The notes under the pieces: generated by a model
What the model saw: the letters and a program-made list of their open reading frames with translations, nothing else
Told to the model about the DNA's origin: nothing
The model's database searches: none
Made by a program: the position numbers and the translations under genes
In this document: positions 1-10,000 of the stretch, piece by piece
Layout of the letters: each line of letters begins with the position of its first letter
Numbering within the stretch: position 1 is the stretch's first letter
NCBI GenBank assembly: GCA_020052235.1
Contig: JAGVPM010000005.1
Location: forward strand, 1 to 52,527
Source of the DNA: Candidatus Goldiibacteriota bacterium
GTDB taxonomy: Bacteria > Oederibacteriota > JAAXVQ01
DNA: 52,527 bases
Reading direction: 5' to 3'

Positions 1-99
1 AATACTTAATGCCCAGAAGCAATCACGAACCGCCGTATACGGAACCGTACGTACGGTGGTGTGAGAGGGCGGAGGGCGCGATCCCTCCCCCTACTCGAT
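1..99 (+). mobile_element. 3' end of a group II intron (domains V and VI)
   Basis: Residues 29-60 fold as a domain V hairpin. The outer stem 29-37/52-60 is nine pairs with one G-U. A two-base bulge (C50, G51) follows, then an inner stem 38-41/46-49 capped by GAAC. The triad position reads CGC rather than the commoner AGC. After GTGAGAGGGC comes a domain VI hairpin (GGAGGG 71-76, CCCTCC) and the tail CTACTCGAT, the usual bacterial group II 3' terminus with its branch-point A. The intron body and any reverse transcriptase lie off the left edge. The last intron base (99) is the first base of the neighbouring stop codon read on the other strand. Confidence 0.85.
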
Positions 100-1760
100 C
101 AAAACATTTCAGTGGCGGCTTTAAACGTGGTTAAGCCGCCGGATAACACGCGCACTTTCCAGCCGTGATGCTGCAAGATGCGGGCGGCAAGGTAGCTGCG
201 CAAACCCACCTGGCAATAAACCAACAATTCCTTGCCTACAGGCAATTCTTTCAACCGTTCCCGCAGGCTGTCCAAGGGAATATGGATGCTTCCGGGGATG
301 CTGCCCGCGGCTACTTCGGAAGCAGTGCGGACGTCAAGCACGCACTGGTTTTCCTGTGCCGCAATAATGTCCTCCGCGTGACAAAAAGTGACATCGCCGC
401 GCAAGGCGTTGGAAGCGACGAACCCCGCATAATTGACCGGATCTTTAGCCGAGCCGTAGGGCGGGGCATAAGCCAGTTCCAGATGTTCCAGGTCAAATGC
501 GGTCATGCCTCCGCGCATGGCTGTGGCCAGTACATCAATGCGTTTGTCCACACCCTCGGTACCGGTGATTTGCGCTCCCAAAATCAAACCGTTGTCCGGG
601 GCATACAATAGTTTGATGCTCATGTGAGATGCGCCGGGATAATAACCGGCGTGGTTGGCCGGATGGATATGGATTTTTTGATAAGGTTTTTGCATGCGTT
701 TAAGAGCTTTTTCATTCAGCCCCGTGCTCGCCGCTGTGAGATCGAAAATTTTGCAAATAGCGGTGCCTTGAGACCCGCGGTAGGCGTTTTGTGCGCGCCC
801 CAGGGCATGTTCGGCGGCCAGGCGTCCCTGGCGGTTGGCTGGTCCGGCCAAGGGCAGCAGCGTCTGAAAACCACCGGTAAAATCCCGGGTCTCCACGGCA
901 TCACCTACGGCGTAAATGGAGGGATCCGAGGTTTGGAGGTGTTCGTTCACTTGGATACCGCCGCGTTCGCCCAGAACTAATCCGGCGTCCTTGGCTAATT
1001 TCACTTCAGGTTTTACGCCAATAGCCAAAAGCGCCAAATCGGTTTCTACGGTTTCGCCGGAACTGAGTTGGACTTCCAATCCGCCCGGGGTTTGTTTGAA
1101 TCCGTTCACGGAAAGGCCGAGTTTAAGCGTGATCCCCTGATGCTTTAATTCCTGATGCACCGGGGCAACCATTTCCGGGTCCAAGGGGCTCATGACTTGG
1201 GGCGCCATTTCCACCAGCGTAACCGCCAGGTCACGGGCGCGGAAGGCTTCGGCCATTTCCAGGCCTATGAATCCGCCGCCTGCAATCAGGGCGCGTTTGG
1301 CCCGGCGCGAGGAAATATCCGCGATGATCCGGTCCATATCCTCCAGGGAACGGAGGGTGAAGATACCCGGCAGATCCGAGCCGGGCAAGAGCGGACGGAT
1401 AGGCTCGGCGCCGGGGCTCAAAATTAAAATGTCATAGGTCTCGTCCGTTTCTTCGTTGCTCAAAAGATTGAGAAGGCGGAGTGACTTTGGTTCGCGCTGA
1501 ATGGCGAGGACTTCGGTATGGGTGCGGACGTCAATGCGGAACCGGCGCTGCATGGCCCCGGGTGTTTGCACCAGCAGGCGTTTGCGGTCTTTGATCGCAC
1601 CGCCAATATGGTAGGGCAGGCCGCAATTGGCAAAGGATATGTCGGGGCCGCGCTCCAACAGGATGATGGTTGCATCTTCACTTAAACGCCGGGCGCGCGC
1701 GGCGGCGGACGCGCCTCCGGCCACGCCTCCGACAATCACTATTTTTGGTTTGGTAAGCAT
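99..1760 (-). CDS. CoA-disulfide reductase / NADH:polysulfide oxidoreductase with C-terminal rhodanese domain
   Basis: A 553-residue flavoprotein of the pyridine-nucleotide disulfide oxidoreductase family. It has an FAD dinucleotide motif at residues 8-18 (VGGVAGGAS), the single-cysteine active site SFANCGLPY (Cys46), a second Rossmann motif near residue 160 (AGGGFIGLEMAE) and the GDAVE flavin motif. A rhodanese domain closes the protein with the active loop CQVGLRS (Cys516). Members reduce CoA-disulfide, CoA-persulfide or polysulfide with NAD(P)H, and the rhodanese passes sulfane sulfur to the flavin domain. The start was moved to the ATG at 1760 because AAAGGA lies about 9 nt upstream and the protein then begins directly with the FAD fold. 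The stop codon abuts the group II intron end, so the last few codons may have been altered by insertion. Confidence 0.88.
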   Translation of the reverse strand: MLTKPKIVIVGGVAGGASAAARARRLSEDATIILLERGPDISFANCGLPYHIGGAIKDRKRLLVQTPGAMQRRFRIDVRTHTEVLAIQREPKSLRLLNLLSNEETDETYDILILSPGAEPIRPLLPGSDLPGIFTLRSLEDMDRIIADISSRRAKRALIAGGGFIGLEMAEAFRARDLAVTLVEMAPQVMSPLDPEMVAPVHQELKHQGITLKLGLSVNGFKQTPGGLEVQLSSGETVETDLALLAIGVKPEVKLAKDAGLVLGERGGIQVNEHLQTSDPSIYAVGDAVETRDFTGGFQTLLPLAGPANRQGRLAAEHALGRAQNAYRGSQGTAICKIFDLTAASTGLNEKALKRMQKPYQKIHIHPANHAGYYPGASHMSIKLLYAPDNGLILGAQITGTEGVDKRIDVLATAMRGGMTAFDLEHLELAYAPPYGSAKDPVNYAGFVASNALRGDVTFCHAEDIIAAQENQCVLDVRTASEVAAGSIPGSIHIPLDSLRERLKELPVGKELLVYCQVGLRSYLAARILQHHGWKVRVLSGGLTTFKAATEMF

Positions 1761-1792
1761 GGGGATGCATCCTTTCGTAAAAAGCGGCATTA

Positions 1793-1820
1793 AAGAATAT
1801 AAACAAATAACGATATTCTT
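1793..1820. promoter_or_regulatory. Perfect inverted repeat in the divergent intergenic region
   Basis: AAGAATAT (1793-1800) and ATATTCTT (1813-1820) form a perfect 8-bp dyad with a 12-bp spacer. It lies 33-60 bp upstream of the reductase start, in an A/T-rich stretch that would hold that gene's -10 region. AT-rich dyads of this kind are typical of ArsR-family repressor sites, which control many persulfide genes. No such regulator is in the window, so the function is inferred. Confidence 0.4.
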
Positions 1821-1884
1821 ATTTATAGTACAAATTAAATTGAAATTCGGCAATGGGAAAAACCAGTTTCGGCAACAAGCGGGG

Positions 1885-1913
1885 TTGAATCAGATTTTTT
1901 TGTGTGGTATAGT
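1885..1913 (+). promoter_or_regulatory. Sigma-70-type promoter for htpG
   Basis: TTGAAT (1885-1890), a 17-bp spacer and TATAGT (1908-1913), about 60 bp upstream of the htpG ATG. The -10 matches 5 of 6 and the -35 4 of 6. No CIRCE-like repeat is visible. Confidence 0.6.
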
Positions 1914-1975
1914 TTTTGCCGGTACGACCATAATATAAATAACCTGAAAAAATCAAACAAACGGAGAGAGTAAAT

Positions 1976-3904
1976 ATGACGCAAGCTGCTGCTGAACGCA
2001 TGGAATTTAAAACCGAAGTCAATCAACTGCTGGACTTGGTGGTGCACTCGTTGTACTCGCATCGGGATATCTTTTTGCGCGAGCTGATTTCCAATGCTTC
2101 GGATGCCATTGATAAAATACGCTACTTGTCATTGACCGATGCGGGCCTGCTGGAAGACGACTCTGCCTGGCGCATCAAACTCAGCGCGGACAAAGACAAG
2201 CATACGGTCACCATTTCGGACAATGGAATCGGCATGACGCACGATGATCTGATCAACAACCTGGGCACCATTGCCAAATCTGGCACTAAGGAATTTTTGG
2301 CCAACCTCCAGCAAAATAAGGATAATGTGAATTTGATCGGGCAATTCGGCGTGGGTTTTTATTCCTCGTTCATGGTGGCGGACAAGGTGGAAGTGGTCAC
2401 CCGGGCTGCGAAATCCGAAGCTTTTCGTTGGGTTTCCGACGGGAAACAGGGATTTGAAATCACTCCGGCGGAGAAATCCGCGCGCGGCACGGATGTGATT
2501 TTGCATTTGAAAGCCGATGCCTATGACTATACCAACGACTATGAACTGCGCAACCTGGTGAAAAAATATTCGGATTTCGTCGAGTTTCCCATTGTCATGG
2601 ACGTGGAACACACGCATACGCCCCAGGATGAAAACGGCCAGCCGCTCAAAGATGCCAAACCGGAAAAGCGCATGGAAACCGAGACACTTAATTCCCAGAA
2701 AGCCATTTGGAGCAAGAATAAAAGCGAAGTAACACCGGAAGAGTATAAGGAGTTTTATCAGCATCTGGCGCATGATTTTTCCGAACCTTTGGAAACCATG
2801 CACTATCGGGCCGAAGGCACCATTGAATTCAAGGCATTGATCTTTATTCCAACCTTGGCGCCTTTTGACCTGCTGGCCAAGGAAGGGCAAAAGGGCCTGC
2901 AATTATATATCAATCGCGTGTTTATCATGTCCGATGCCAAGACTTTGATTCCTCCGTATCTGCGTTTTCTGAAGGGCGTAGTGGATACCACGGATTTGCC
3001 TCTCAATGTTTCGCGCGAGATTCTGCAGCAGAACGCGCAGCTTGAGAAAATCCGCAAAAACATCGTCAACAAGGTGTTGGCCACCCTGAAGGAAATGAAA
3101 GAAAAGGATTATGAAAAATATTTGAAGTTTTACCGCACGTTCGGAGCCGTGCTGAAGGAAGGGCTGCATTACGACCACGATAAGCATGAAGCCATTGCCG
3201 AACTGCTCTTGTACGAAAGCACCACGCAGGAAGCCGGGGTGTTGCGTTCGTTTGACCAATACCTGGCCGACATGAAGCCGGAGCAGAAATCGATTTCTTT
3301 TTTGACTGCCGAAGATAGAAATCAGGCTTTGGCTGCTCCGCGGTTGGAAGCTTATAAAACCAAGGGGTGGGAAGTCCTGCTCATGCTGGAAACCATAGAT
3401 GAAATCGTAATTCCGGACCTGTTTGAGTTTAAACAAAAACCTTTGCGTTCGGTGAATCACGGGGACATGGAAATGTCTGACGATGAAAAGCGCCAAGTGG
3501 AGGAAGAAAAGAAAAAAGCCGGGGAAACGTATAAGGAGTTGTTGGAGTACGTGAGCAAGCAGCTTGAACCCGATGTCCAGGAAGTCCGTTTTTCGCCGCG
3601 CTTGACCGAGAGCCCGGCCTGCCTGATCACTGAGGATTTCGGCCTGAGCCGCGCCATGCGCGAAATGTGGAAAGCCATGGGCCGCGAACTTCCGCCCCAG
3701 AAGTTTATTTTGGAACTCAATCCCAACCACCGCCTGATTGCCGCCTTGGCCAATTTGCAACACAAAGCCCCTATGGATGGGAAGCTGCAGGATTTTGTGC
3801 GTTTGATTTATGACCAAGCCTTGCTGTCCGCTGGGTTGAAGATCAAAGACATGGCCGCGTTTACCCGGCGGCTTAATCAAGTGCTGGTGGATGCGGGGCA
3901 ATAG
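1976..3904 (+). CDS. htpG: Chaperone protein HtpG (bacterial Hsp90)
   Basis: A 642-residue cytosolic ATP-dependent chaperone, about the usual length of bacterial HtpG. The N-terminal GHKL ATPase shows ELISNASDAID (Asn40 and Asp43, Mg/ATP binding), DNGIGM (82-87) and the lid glycine motif IGQFGVGFYSSF (121-132). The middle domain carries the expected catalytic-loop region with LPLNVSREILQQ. The C-terminal dimerisation domain ends without an MEEVD motif, as in bacteria. GGAGAG lies 7-8 nt before the ATG. It is a single-gene unit: the next gene has its own promoter. Confidence 0.98.
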   Translation: MTQAAAERMEFKTEVNQLLDLVVHSLYSHRDIFLRELISNASDAIDKIRYLSLTDAGLLEDDSAWRIKLSADKDKHTVTISDNGIGMTHDDLINNLGTIAKSGTKEFLANLQQNKDNVNLIGQFGVGFYSSFMVADKVEVVTRAAKSEAFRWVSDGKQGFEITPAEKSARGTDVILHLKADAYDYTNDYELRNLVKKYSDFVEFPIVMDVEHTHTPQDENGQPLKDAKPEKRMETETLNSQKAIWSKNKSEVTPEEYKEFYQHLAHDFSEPLETMHYRAEGTIEFKALIFIPTLAPFDLLAKEGQKGLQLYINRVFIMSDAKTLIPPYLRFLKGVVDTTDLPLNVSREILQQNAQLEKIRKNIVNKVLATLKEMKEKDYEKYLKFYRTFGAVLKEGLHYDHDKHEAIAELLLYESTTQEAGVLRSFDQYLADMKPEQKSISFLTAEDRNQALAAPRLEAYKTKGWEVLLMLETIDEIVIPDLFEFKQKPLRSVNHGDMEMSDDEKRQVEEEKKKAGETYKELLEYVSKQLEPDVQEVRFSPRLTESPACLITEDFGLSRAMREMWKAMGRELPPQKFILELNPNHRLIAALANLQHKAPMDGKLQDFVRLIYDQALLSAGLKIKDMAAFTRRLNQVLVDAGQ

Positions 3905-3933
3905 ACCTCCCGCGCATTGGATAGATGCCCATA

Positions 3934-3962
3934 GTAGGGAACGGTTTCAAACCGTTCCCTAC
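3934..3962. repeat. REP-like palindrome downstream of htpG
   Basis: GTAGGGAACGGTTT and its exact complement flank a single central C, making a perfect 29-base palindrome. No T-run follows, so it is a poor intrinsic terminator. It shares the GGAACGG/CCGTTCC core idea with the hairpin at 24566, which suggests a dispersed intergenic family. Confidence 0.6.
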
Positions 3963-3994
3963 AAAATTACATCCCGCAAAATTTATCTGCTGAC

Positions 3995-4022
3995 TTGAAA
4001 TCTATTTAATTCATGATATAAT
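3995..4022 (+). promoter_or_regulatory. Strong sigma-70-type promoter for the giant gene
   Basis: TTGAAA (3995-4000, 5 of 6), 16-bp spacer, TATAAT (4017-4022, 6 of 6). The expected start is near 4029, giving a leader of about 37 nt with AGGTGG placed 6-8 nt before the ATG at 4066. Confidence 0.75.
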
Positions 4023-4065
4023 TGCGAAATAGGTTCATTTTAAAACAACCAAAAGGTGGAAATGA

Positions 4066-7000
4066 ATGGCTAAAGATAATCGCTTTTTTACCTTACCTAG
4101 CCGACGTGTTTTGTGGGCTAGAAGCATTGCGCTGCTTATTACATTTTCTTTTCTTTTACCTTATCTTACCTGGGCATTTGATAACGGAAATTATCAGTTG
4201 TCCCAATCCGGATTTTCCGGTATTCAATATGTTGGCCGGGAATTGACTATTCCGCAGAAATTCGGGACGATTCAACAAAAATTCCAAGGTTCCGGCAAAA
4301 CCGTAGTTTGCATCCAGGATCTGCATTGCAATTATGAAGTTCAGAAAAATATTGCCAACATAATCCGCTATATGTCTGAAAATCACGGCTTGAAATTAAT
4401 GGGCGAAGAAGGCGCTTTTGGGACCGTTAATCTGGAAGTGTTGCGCGGTTTTCCCTTGGCCCATGTCCGGGAAGAGATCAGCGATTATTTTGTTAAACAA
4501 GGCAAGCTCACAGGCGCTGAACTTTTCGCGGCCGTGAATCCCGCACCCATCCGGTTGGAAGGGGTGGAATCGCAGGATTTATATGAAGCCAGCTATACAA
4601 CCATCCGGTCTTTTTTAACTGCGGAGAGCCAGGGTTATGTATCGGATTTGCGGGATATGCTTGAGAGTTTGAAGCCGGGGCTTTATACCCCCGGGTTGAT
4701 CCGGTTCGACGACTCGGGCAAAGCGTTTCGCAAAGGCAGTCTGGATCTGTTCCATTATGTTTCGGTTTTGAAAACATATGCCGCCAAGTTGCGCGTGGAT
4801 ACCCGGGAGTTGGAGTCGTTTAACCGTTTTGTCCGCCAGGGCCAAGCTTCTGCCGGCGAAGCAGGCCAGGATGCACTTTACCGGGAGCTTGACCAATTGG
4901 ATGCTGAAATCCGCGAGCGGTTGTATACAGCGGAAAATCAAAAACAATTGGACCAGTTGGGGCGCGGCCTGGACCAAATCGAAAAGCTCATCAATATTTC
5001 GGCTACACCCGAAGAAGTCAAGCGCATCCAATCCCGCCGTTCGGAGTACGCGGTCAAAATATTCCGGGAATTCATCCGGCAGTATGACCCGCAATTCAGC
5101 GATTTGTGGGATGAAGAGATTTCTTCCTTGGACGGATTTGTGGATCAGGCCATGGCATTTTATACGCTGGCCGACCGCCGCAGCATCCGGTTCGTGGATA
5201 ATCTATTGAAAAAAATGGATAATGCTCAAGAAAATCTGGCGGTCATGATCAACGGGGGATTTCACGCCGAGGGCATTGCCGCGGAATTAAAACGCCGGAA
5301 TATTTCCTTCATCGCCGTGCAACCCCGCCTGACCCGGCAAGACTGGGTTAATCCGTATTATTCGCTGTTGCAGGGTAAAAAGCTTCCTTTGGAAAAGTTG
5401 CTGGAAAAAAAGCAGTCGATTTTTGCTGTGCACACTTGGACCGAGTCTGTGGATTTCAAGCGGGTGATGGAAGCGCTGCTGGGGTCTATTGCCCTGGCCA
5501 GGATGCCCGCCTTGGATCTGAAGGGACGGGAAGCCTTACAGGCGTTTCTGGCCAAGCTGCAAGTAGTTCATGCCGCCTCTTTGGCGCCGGAGGCCTTGGC
5601 GGAGCTCGGCTTGCCTGTTGCCAGTGTGTTCGCACGCCTGGAAGTTGCGGATGGAAATCCGGATTTATACGTACTGGCGGCGGCGAGTGAAAATTGGCCG
5701 GATGAGAAAATGCCGGTTTATGACCGTGTGAAATTAGAGAATTTCGACGGATTGGGAATGGCCTTCGGCTCCCGGCAGGATTTGCTCCAGGTGGCTGCCG
5801 GATTGCGAAGCGGGGAAACACTTTGGGCGGGATTGAAAAAACAAGCAGGGCGCGTATTTGAGTTGCTGGCGCGCCTATTCAGCCGTGACAGCCTGACCAA
5901 TGCGCTGAATTTATTTTTCTTTGATCATCAGGCCTGGATTGATTTCGCGCAATCTCCGAATTTTGTTTTATTTTTATTCGGGTTTTCCGCAGGACCCGCG
6001 CAACTGAGCGCAATTCCTTTCCTGGCCATGGGCGGGATCAAGGCAGTCGGGGATGAAAACCGGCATTTCGCGAGAACGCTCCTTATTAATTGCCTGTCAG
6101 ATGCTGAACTGAAAAAAACCATGCTGGAGGCTCCGCTAGTACAGGCGAAATTGCAAACACAAGAAATCCAGGCGGTTTTAACCCAGATAAGTTCGGACTC
6201 CGTTGCCCAGGGAGAGATCGTCCGGGAGGTTGTAACGATTAATGGGGAAAATCCGGCAAAACTGCGAACCCAACTGATGGAATTGCTGGGGAACATTGCT
6301 TGGTCGCAGAAGGGTGCTAAGTCCGTAGTAGAGAAACCAAAGCCCGTAGAGAAAAAAGTCGAAGTTGCGCCGGTTTCCAACCCGGCGTTGGCCAGCGCGG
6401 ACGCTCTGGTTAAAGCATTATATGATGATCCGACAAAAACCTGGGAATTGTGGAAAACCGCAGACCCAAAAACACCCGCAGGAAGAAAAACCCGGATTCT
6501 ATTCCTGGATGCATTGCATTTAATTGGTGTTGATAATCCCAATGCGCCTATGGGTTTCATTATGCCGGCTTTTCAGCAGGAAGAAGAAATGGCGGACCTG
6601 CTCCAAGCGCTGAGTACGCGGAGCGAGTTTGGGAATTTAGTGGCACAAATTCGCGGCATCAGGGAATCGGAATCCCAAGGCAAACCAGTCGCAGCAACGC
6701 TTCGAGTTGCGAAAGTGGAACCCAAGGCCAAGGGTAAACCTGGGAAAGAAGCCAAGCCCAAAGAAGAAATCAAAGCCGTTGATCAGTTTGCGAAACTCAA
6801 TGCGCTAAAGGAGAGGTTGGAGAACCCGGTAGAAGCAGCCAGGCAAAAAGCCGATGAAGAGGCGCTGGCTAAGGAGCGGGCTGCAGCCAAGGAAAAACTC
6901 GAGGCTGTGGCCAAAAAAGCACCCAAGCCTGCCAAACCCAACTTGGCGGAAATATTTAAAAAGCAACAGGTGGAAAGCAAGTTGCAGGTCTCCCGGCAAT

Positions 7001-10000
7001 CTTTTCAGGATGGTGATTTAAAGACAACCTGGAATTTAGTGCAGGAAGTATTGAAAATTGATCCATTGAATTCCGAGGCCAAGCAACGGGCGGATTTGGT
7101 TGATGGGATCGAGGCGGAGCTGGACCGTGCTGAAGCCCTAAAAGCTGAAGGCAAGCTGCCGGAAGCAGCCGAAGTTTACAGCGGGATTTCCGTGAAGTTC
7201 GCCGAAAAATTGCAGGGTATGGATGTTTGGCACATGCTCGACGCGCGTATGGATATCGCGCGCGTACTGTTGGGCCAGAACCGGTTGAGCCTTGCGCAAG
7301 GCATCGCTGAGGCCGTGTTATTACTGGACTCCGAGTCGCCGGAGGCTCAGGAATTGGTAAAAAGCATCAACACGGCAGTTATGAAAAAACGCATAGATAA
7401 TTTGCTGGAAAAAGCCAAGAACGCTTTGGCAACAAAGCGCGGCGGAGAATTGGCCAAGGCATTGCTTTGGATGGATCAAGCCCTGGAATATTCCAGCGAC
7501 GCAAACGGATTGCTGGGCGAAGAAATTTTAGCCTTGCGCGCCGGCATTGCGCAGGAGCAGCAGGCGCAACAAGTTGTAGAGCTGGAGCGCCGGGTCGAAA
7601 TTGTCATGGCCCAAGGACACTGGCTGGATGCATGGAATCAAATCCGGCAAGCACGGAGTGGGGCGGGAAATATCGAGTTGCTGACGCTGGAAACCAAGGT
7701 GTTGCAACGGATTTTGGAAACAGCCAAAACCAGGATTGCGGGAGAGACGGAAAAAGCAGCGGAATTACTTCTGGCCCTGGCTCCGGCTTTTAAGGATGAC
7801 GCGTCCTTGCAGTCTACGGAATTTTTTCAAACTTGGATTCAGGCCACGATAGACTTGGTGCGCCAAGGATTGCAAAAAAATAGCGAACTTGAGCTTGTGT
7901 TCGGCTGGGCCGAACCCTTGAGGGCTTTGGCGCCGGAACAGGCGCGCGAGGTTTTAAAGCTCCTGGCTGCGCGCCAGGACCCGGTGGGGCATGTGGCCGG
8001 ATTATTTACGGAGTTGCGCACGGCCCGGGAGAATTCGCGCCAAGCCAAAGGCTCGGAAAAAGCTGAGCTGGAAGCAACAGCCAAAAAGTTGCGGGCTCAA
8101 ATCGGGGAAGAAACCGGTAAGGTTGCGGTTTATTTCAGAGCGCTACACCGGGCGCAGGCCGCTTCGCCCAAGGGGTGGGAGTTTTTTATTCAGACCGCTT
8201 TGGCTGATCCATTTGCGCTTCCCAGGCTCTATGCTGCCGCGCCCGAGGATGCCATGGCCGGGTTGGAAGCTTTGGCCGAGACTTTTCCCAGCGCTATAAC
8301 AGGCATGTGGAAGGACCGCAAAGCCTTTGAAGCCCGCCCGGAGTTCCGCGCTGTCCTGCGGCAATTCATGCTGACCCGCTGGCACGGACCGCTGGCGGTT
8401 TTAAATGCCTACCTGGAGCAGGAACGCAAATATCTTATTGCCCAAGAGCTCGCAGGATATGGCGCGGATAAAGCAAACTATGTTTCGGATTTGTTGGTGA
8501 GCGTCAAATCGGTTTATGAACTCTCGGCTACCGGTACATTAAACATCAGTGATTTGAGGAATTATTACAACCTGGCATTGGGTATAGTGGATGATATTTT
8601 AAGAAATGATTTCGGTTTCTTCATGGACAACATGTTCACGCTGGAACCGGCTGGGGAATCCATGGTCCAGGGAAAGATTGGGATGCCGACGGAGGTCACC
8701 GGGTATTTATTTGCAAGATCCGCCAAACGTTTGATTCCGCGAATCCTGGAAGCTAGCCCTGAATCGGACGCGGAAAAATTGGCACTTTGGGTTTCCCGCA
8801 TGCATGCTTATTTTCTGAGCCATGAGGATACCAAAGGGTTAAGCCCGGCCATAGATGCGGATATGCATAAAATGTTGGAAGCTGTCACGGATCAAGTCTA
8901 TAAAGAAGGTTCTTTCAAAAATATAGACGCCAAAACGGCCCGCTTCTTCCAAGCGGCATCGGAATTGAGCGAAGTTTCCCTTTCGCCTTTCATGTTCCGC
9001 CCGGAATTGGAAGCGCTCATGTCCCGCGAGGATGCCCAGGAACTGATTCAGCTGCTGCATGCTTCGGATCTTTCCTTTAAAAACCGCATGGCGATTATTT
9101 TCCGGTTGGCTATGTTGTGGGACACTGCTTTGAAAAATAAGACACTGAACATTCAAAACCTAAAAAAAATGTGCGGCCAGCCGGACCCGCTGGTTAGGTC
9201 CAATGTGTATTTTGCCATGGCTTTGATTCGCGGCAAGCAGAGCCAGTTGGAGATACAAAAGCAAGTTAATGGTCCGGAATTCGTCCGCTTGATGAGTCAC
9301 GCGGTCACGCCCGAAGGGGAAGTGGATCCCAATCATGTGCTGACCATGCTGCACATGCTTTGGATGGGCGAAGATACGGAAAAAATACTGATGACGTATG
9401 CGGTGGTTGCTTCCTTGGCATTGAACGGCAGCGTGGTCATAAATTTGGACGGGAAGCGGCAGGAATTTCTTTTGAAGGAAGGCCTGGATGCGCGCCCGGC
9501 CATTGCGGCGATTTTGCAGACGGCTTTGGCGCATGAGTGGCTGCAGCACGAACCGCACGCATATCAAATCGTACGCGATACGCTGCACTTGTTGGAGACA
9601 CCAATGCCCGAAAATGAAAAACGTGAGATTTACGGCCGCATCATTCGCGTGATGAGTCTTGGACCGCAAGCCAAGGGACAAGTTTGGGCCGAGTATGAAA
9701 AAGCCGTTGCCCCGTTGCGTGCTGCTCAAACCAAGTCCGGCGCGGTTGCGTCTGAATCAACCGGCGGCCTTTGGCCTTTGACTCGCGGTCCCATTGTCCA
9801 ATGGCTGATGGAGAAAAAAGGCCTTTCGCCTGCTTGGGCGGCCCGAATTTATGATTTTGGTTTGGCGCTCTTGGTGGAAAATAAAATTTCCTATGCGGTT
9901 GGCGGCGCCGTGGTCGGATTAATCGGCCTGGCCGCGTTTGTTGTGACCGGAAATTTTTCGCTGCTCTTGACGCATGGGTTGCAAGCCGGTTGGGTGCTTT

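Noticed and set aside
2129-3901. Two long minus-strand frames opposite htpG
   Set aside because: They mirror the codon bias of htpG, have low-complexity Phe/Gln/His-rich translations and no RBS or family motif.
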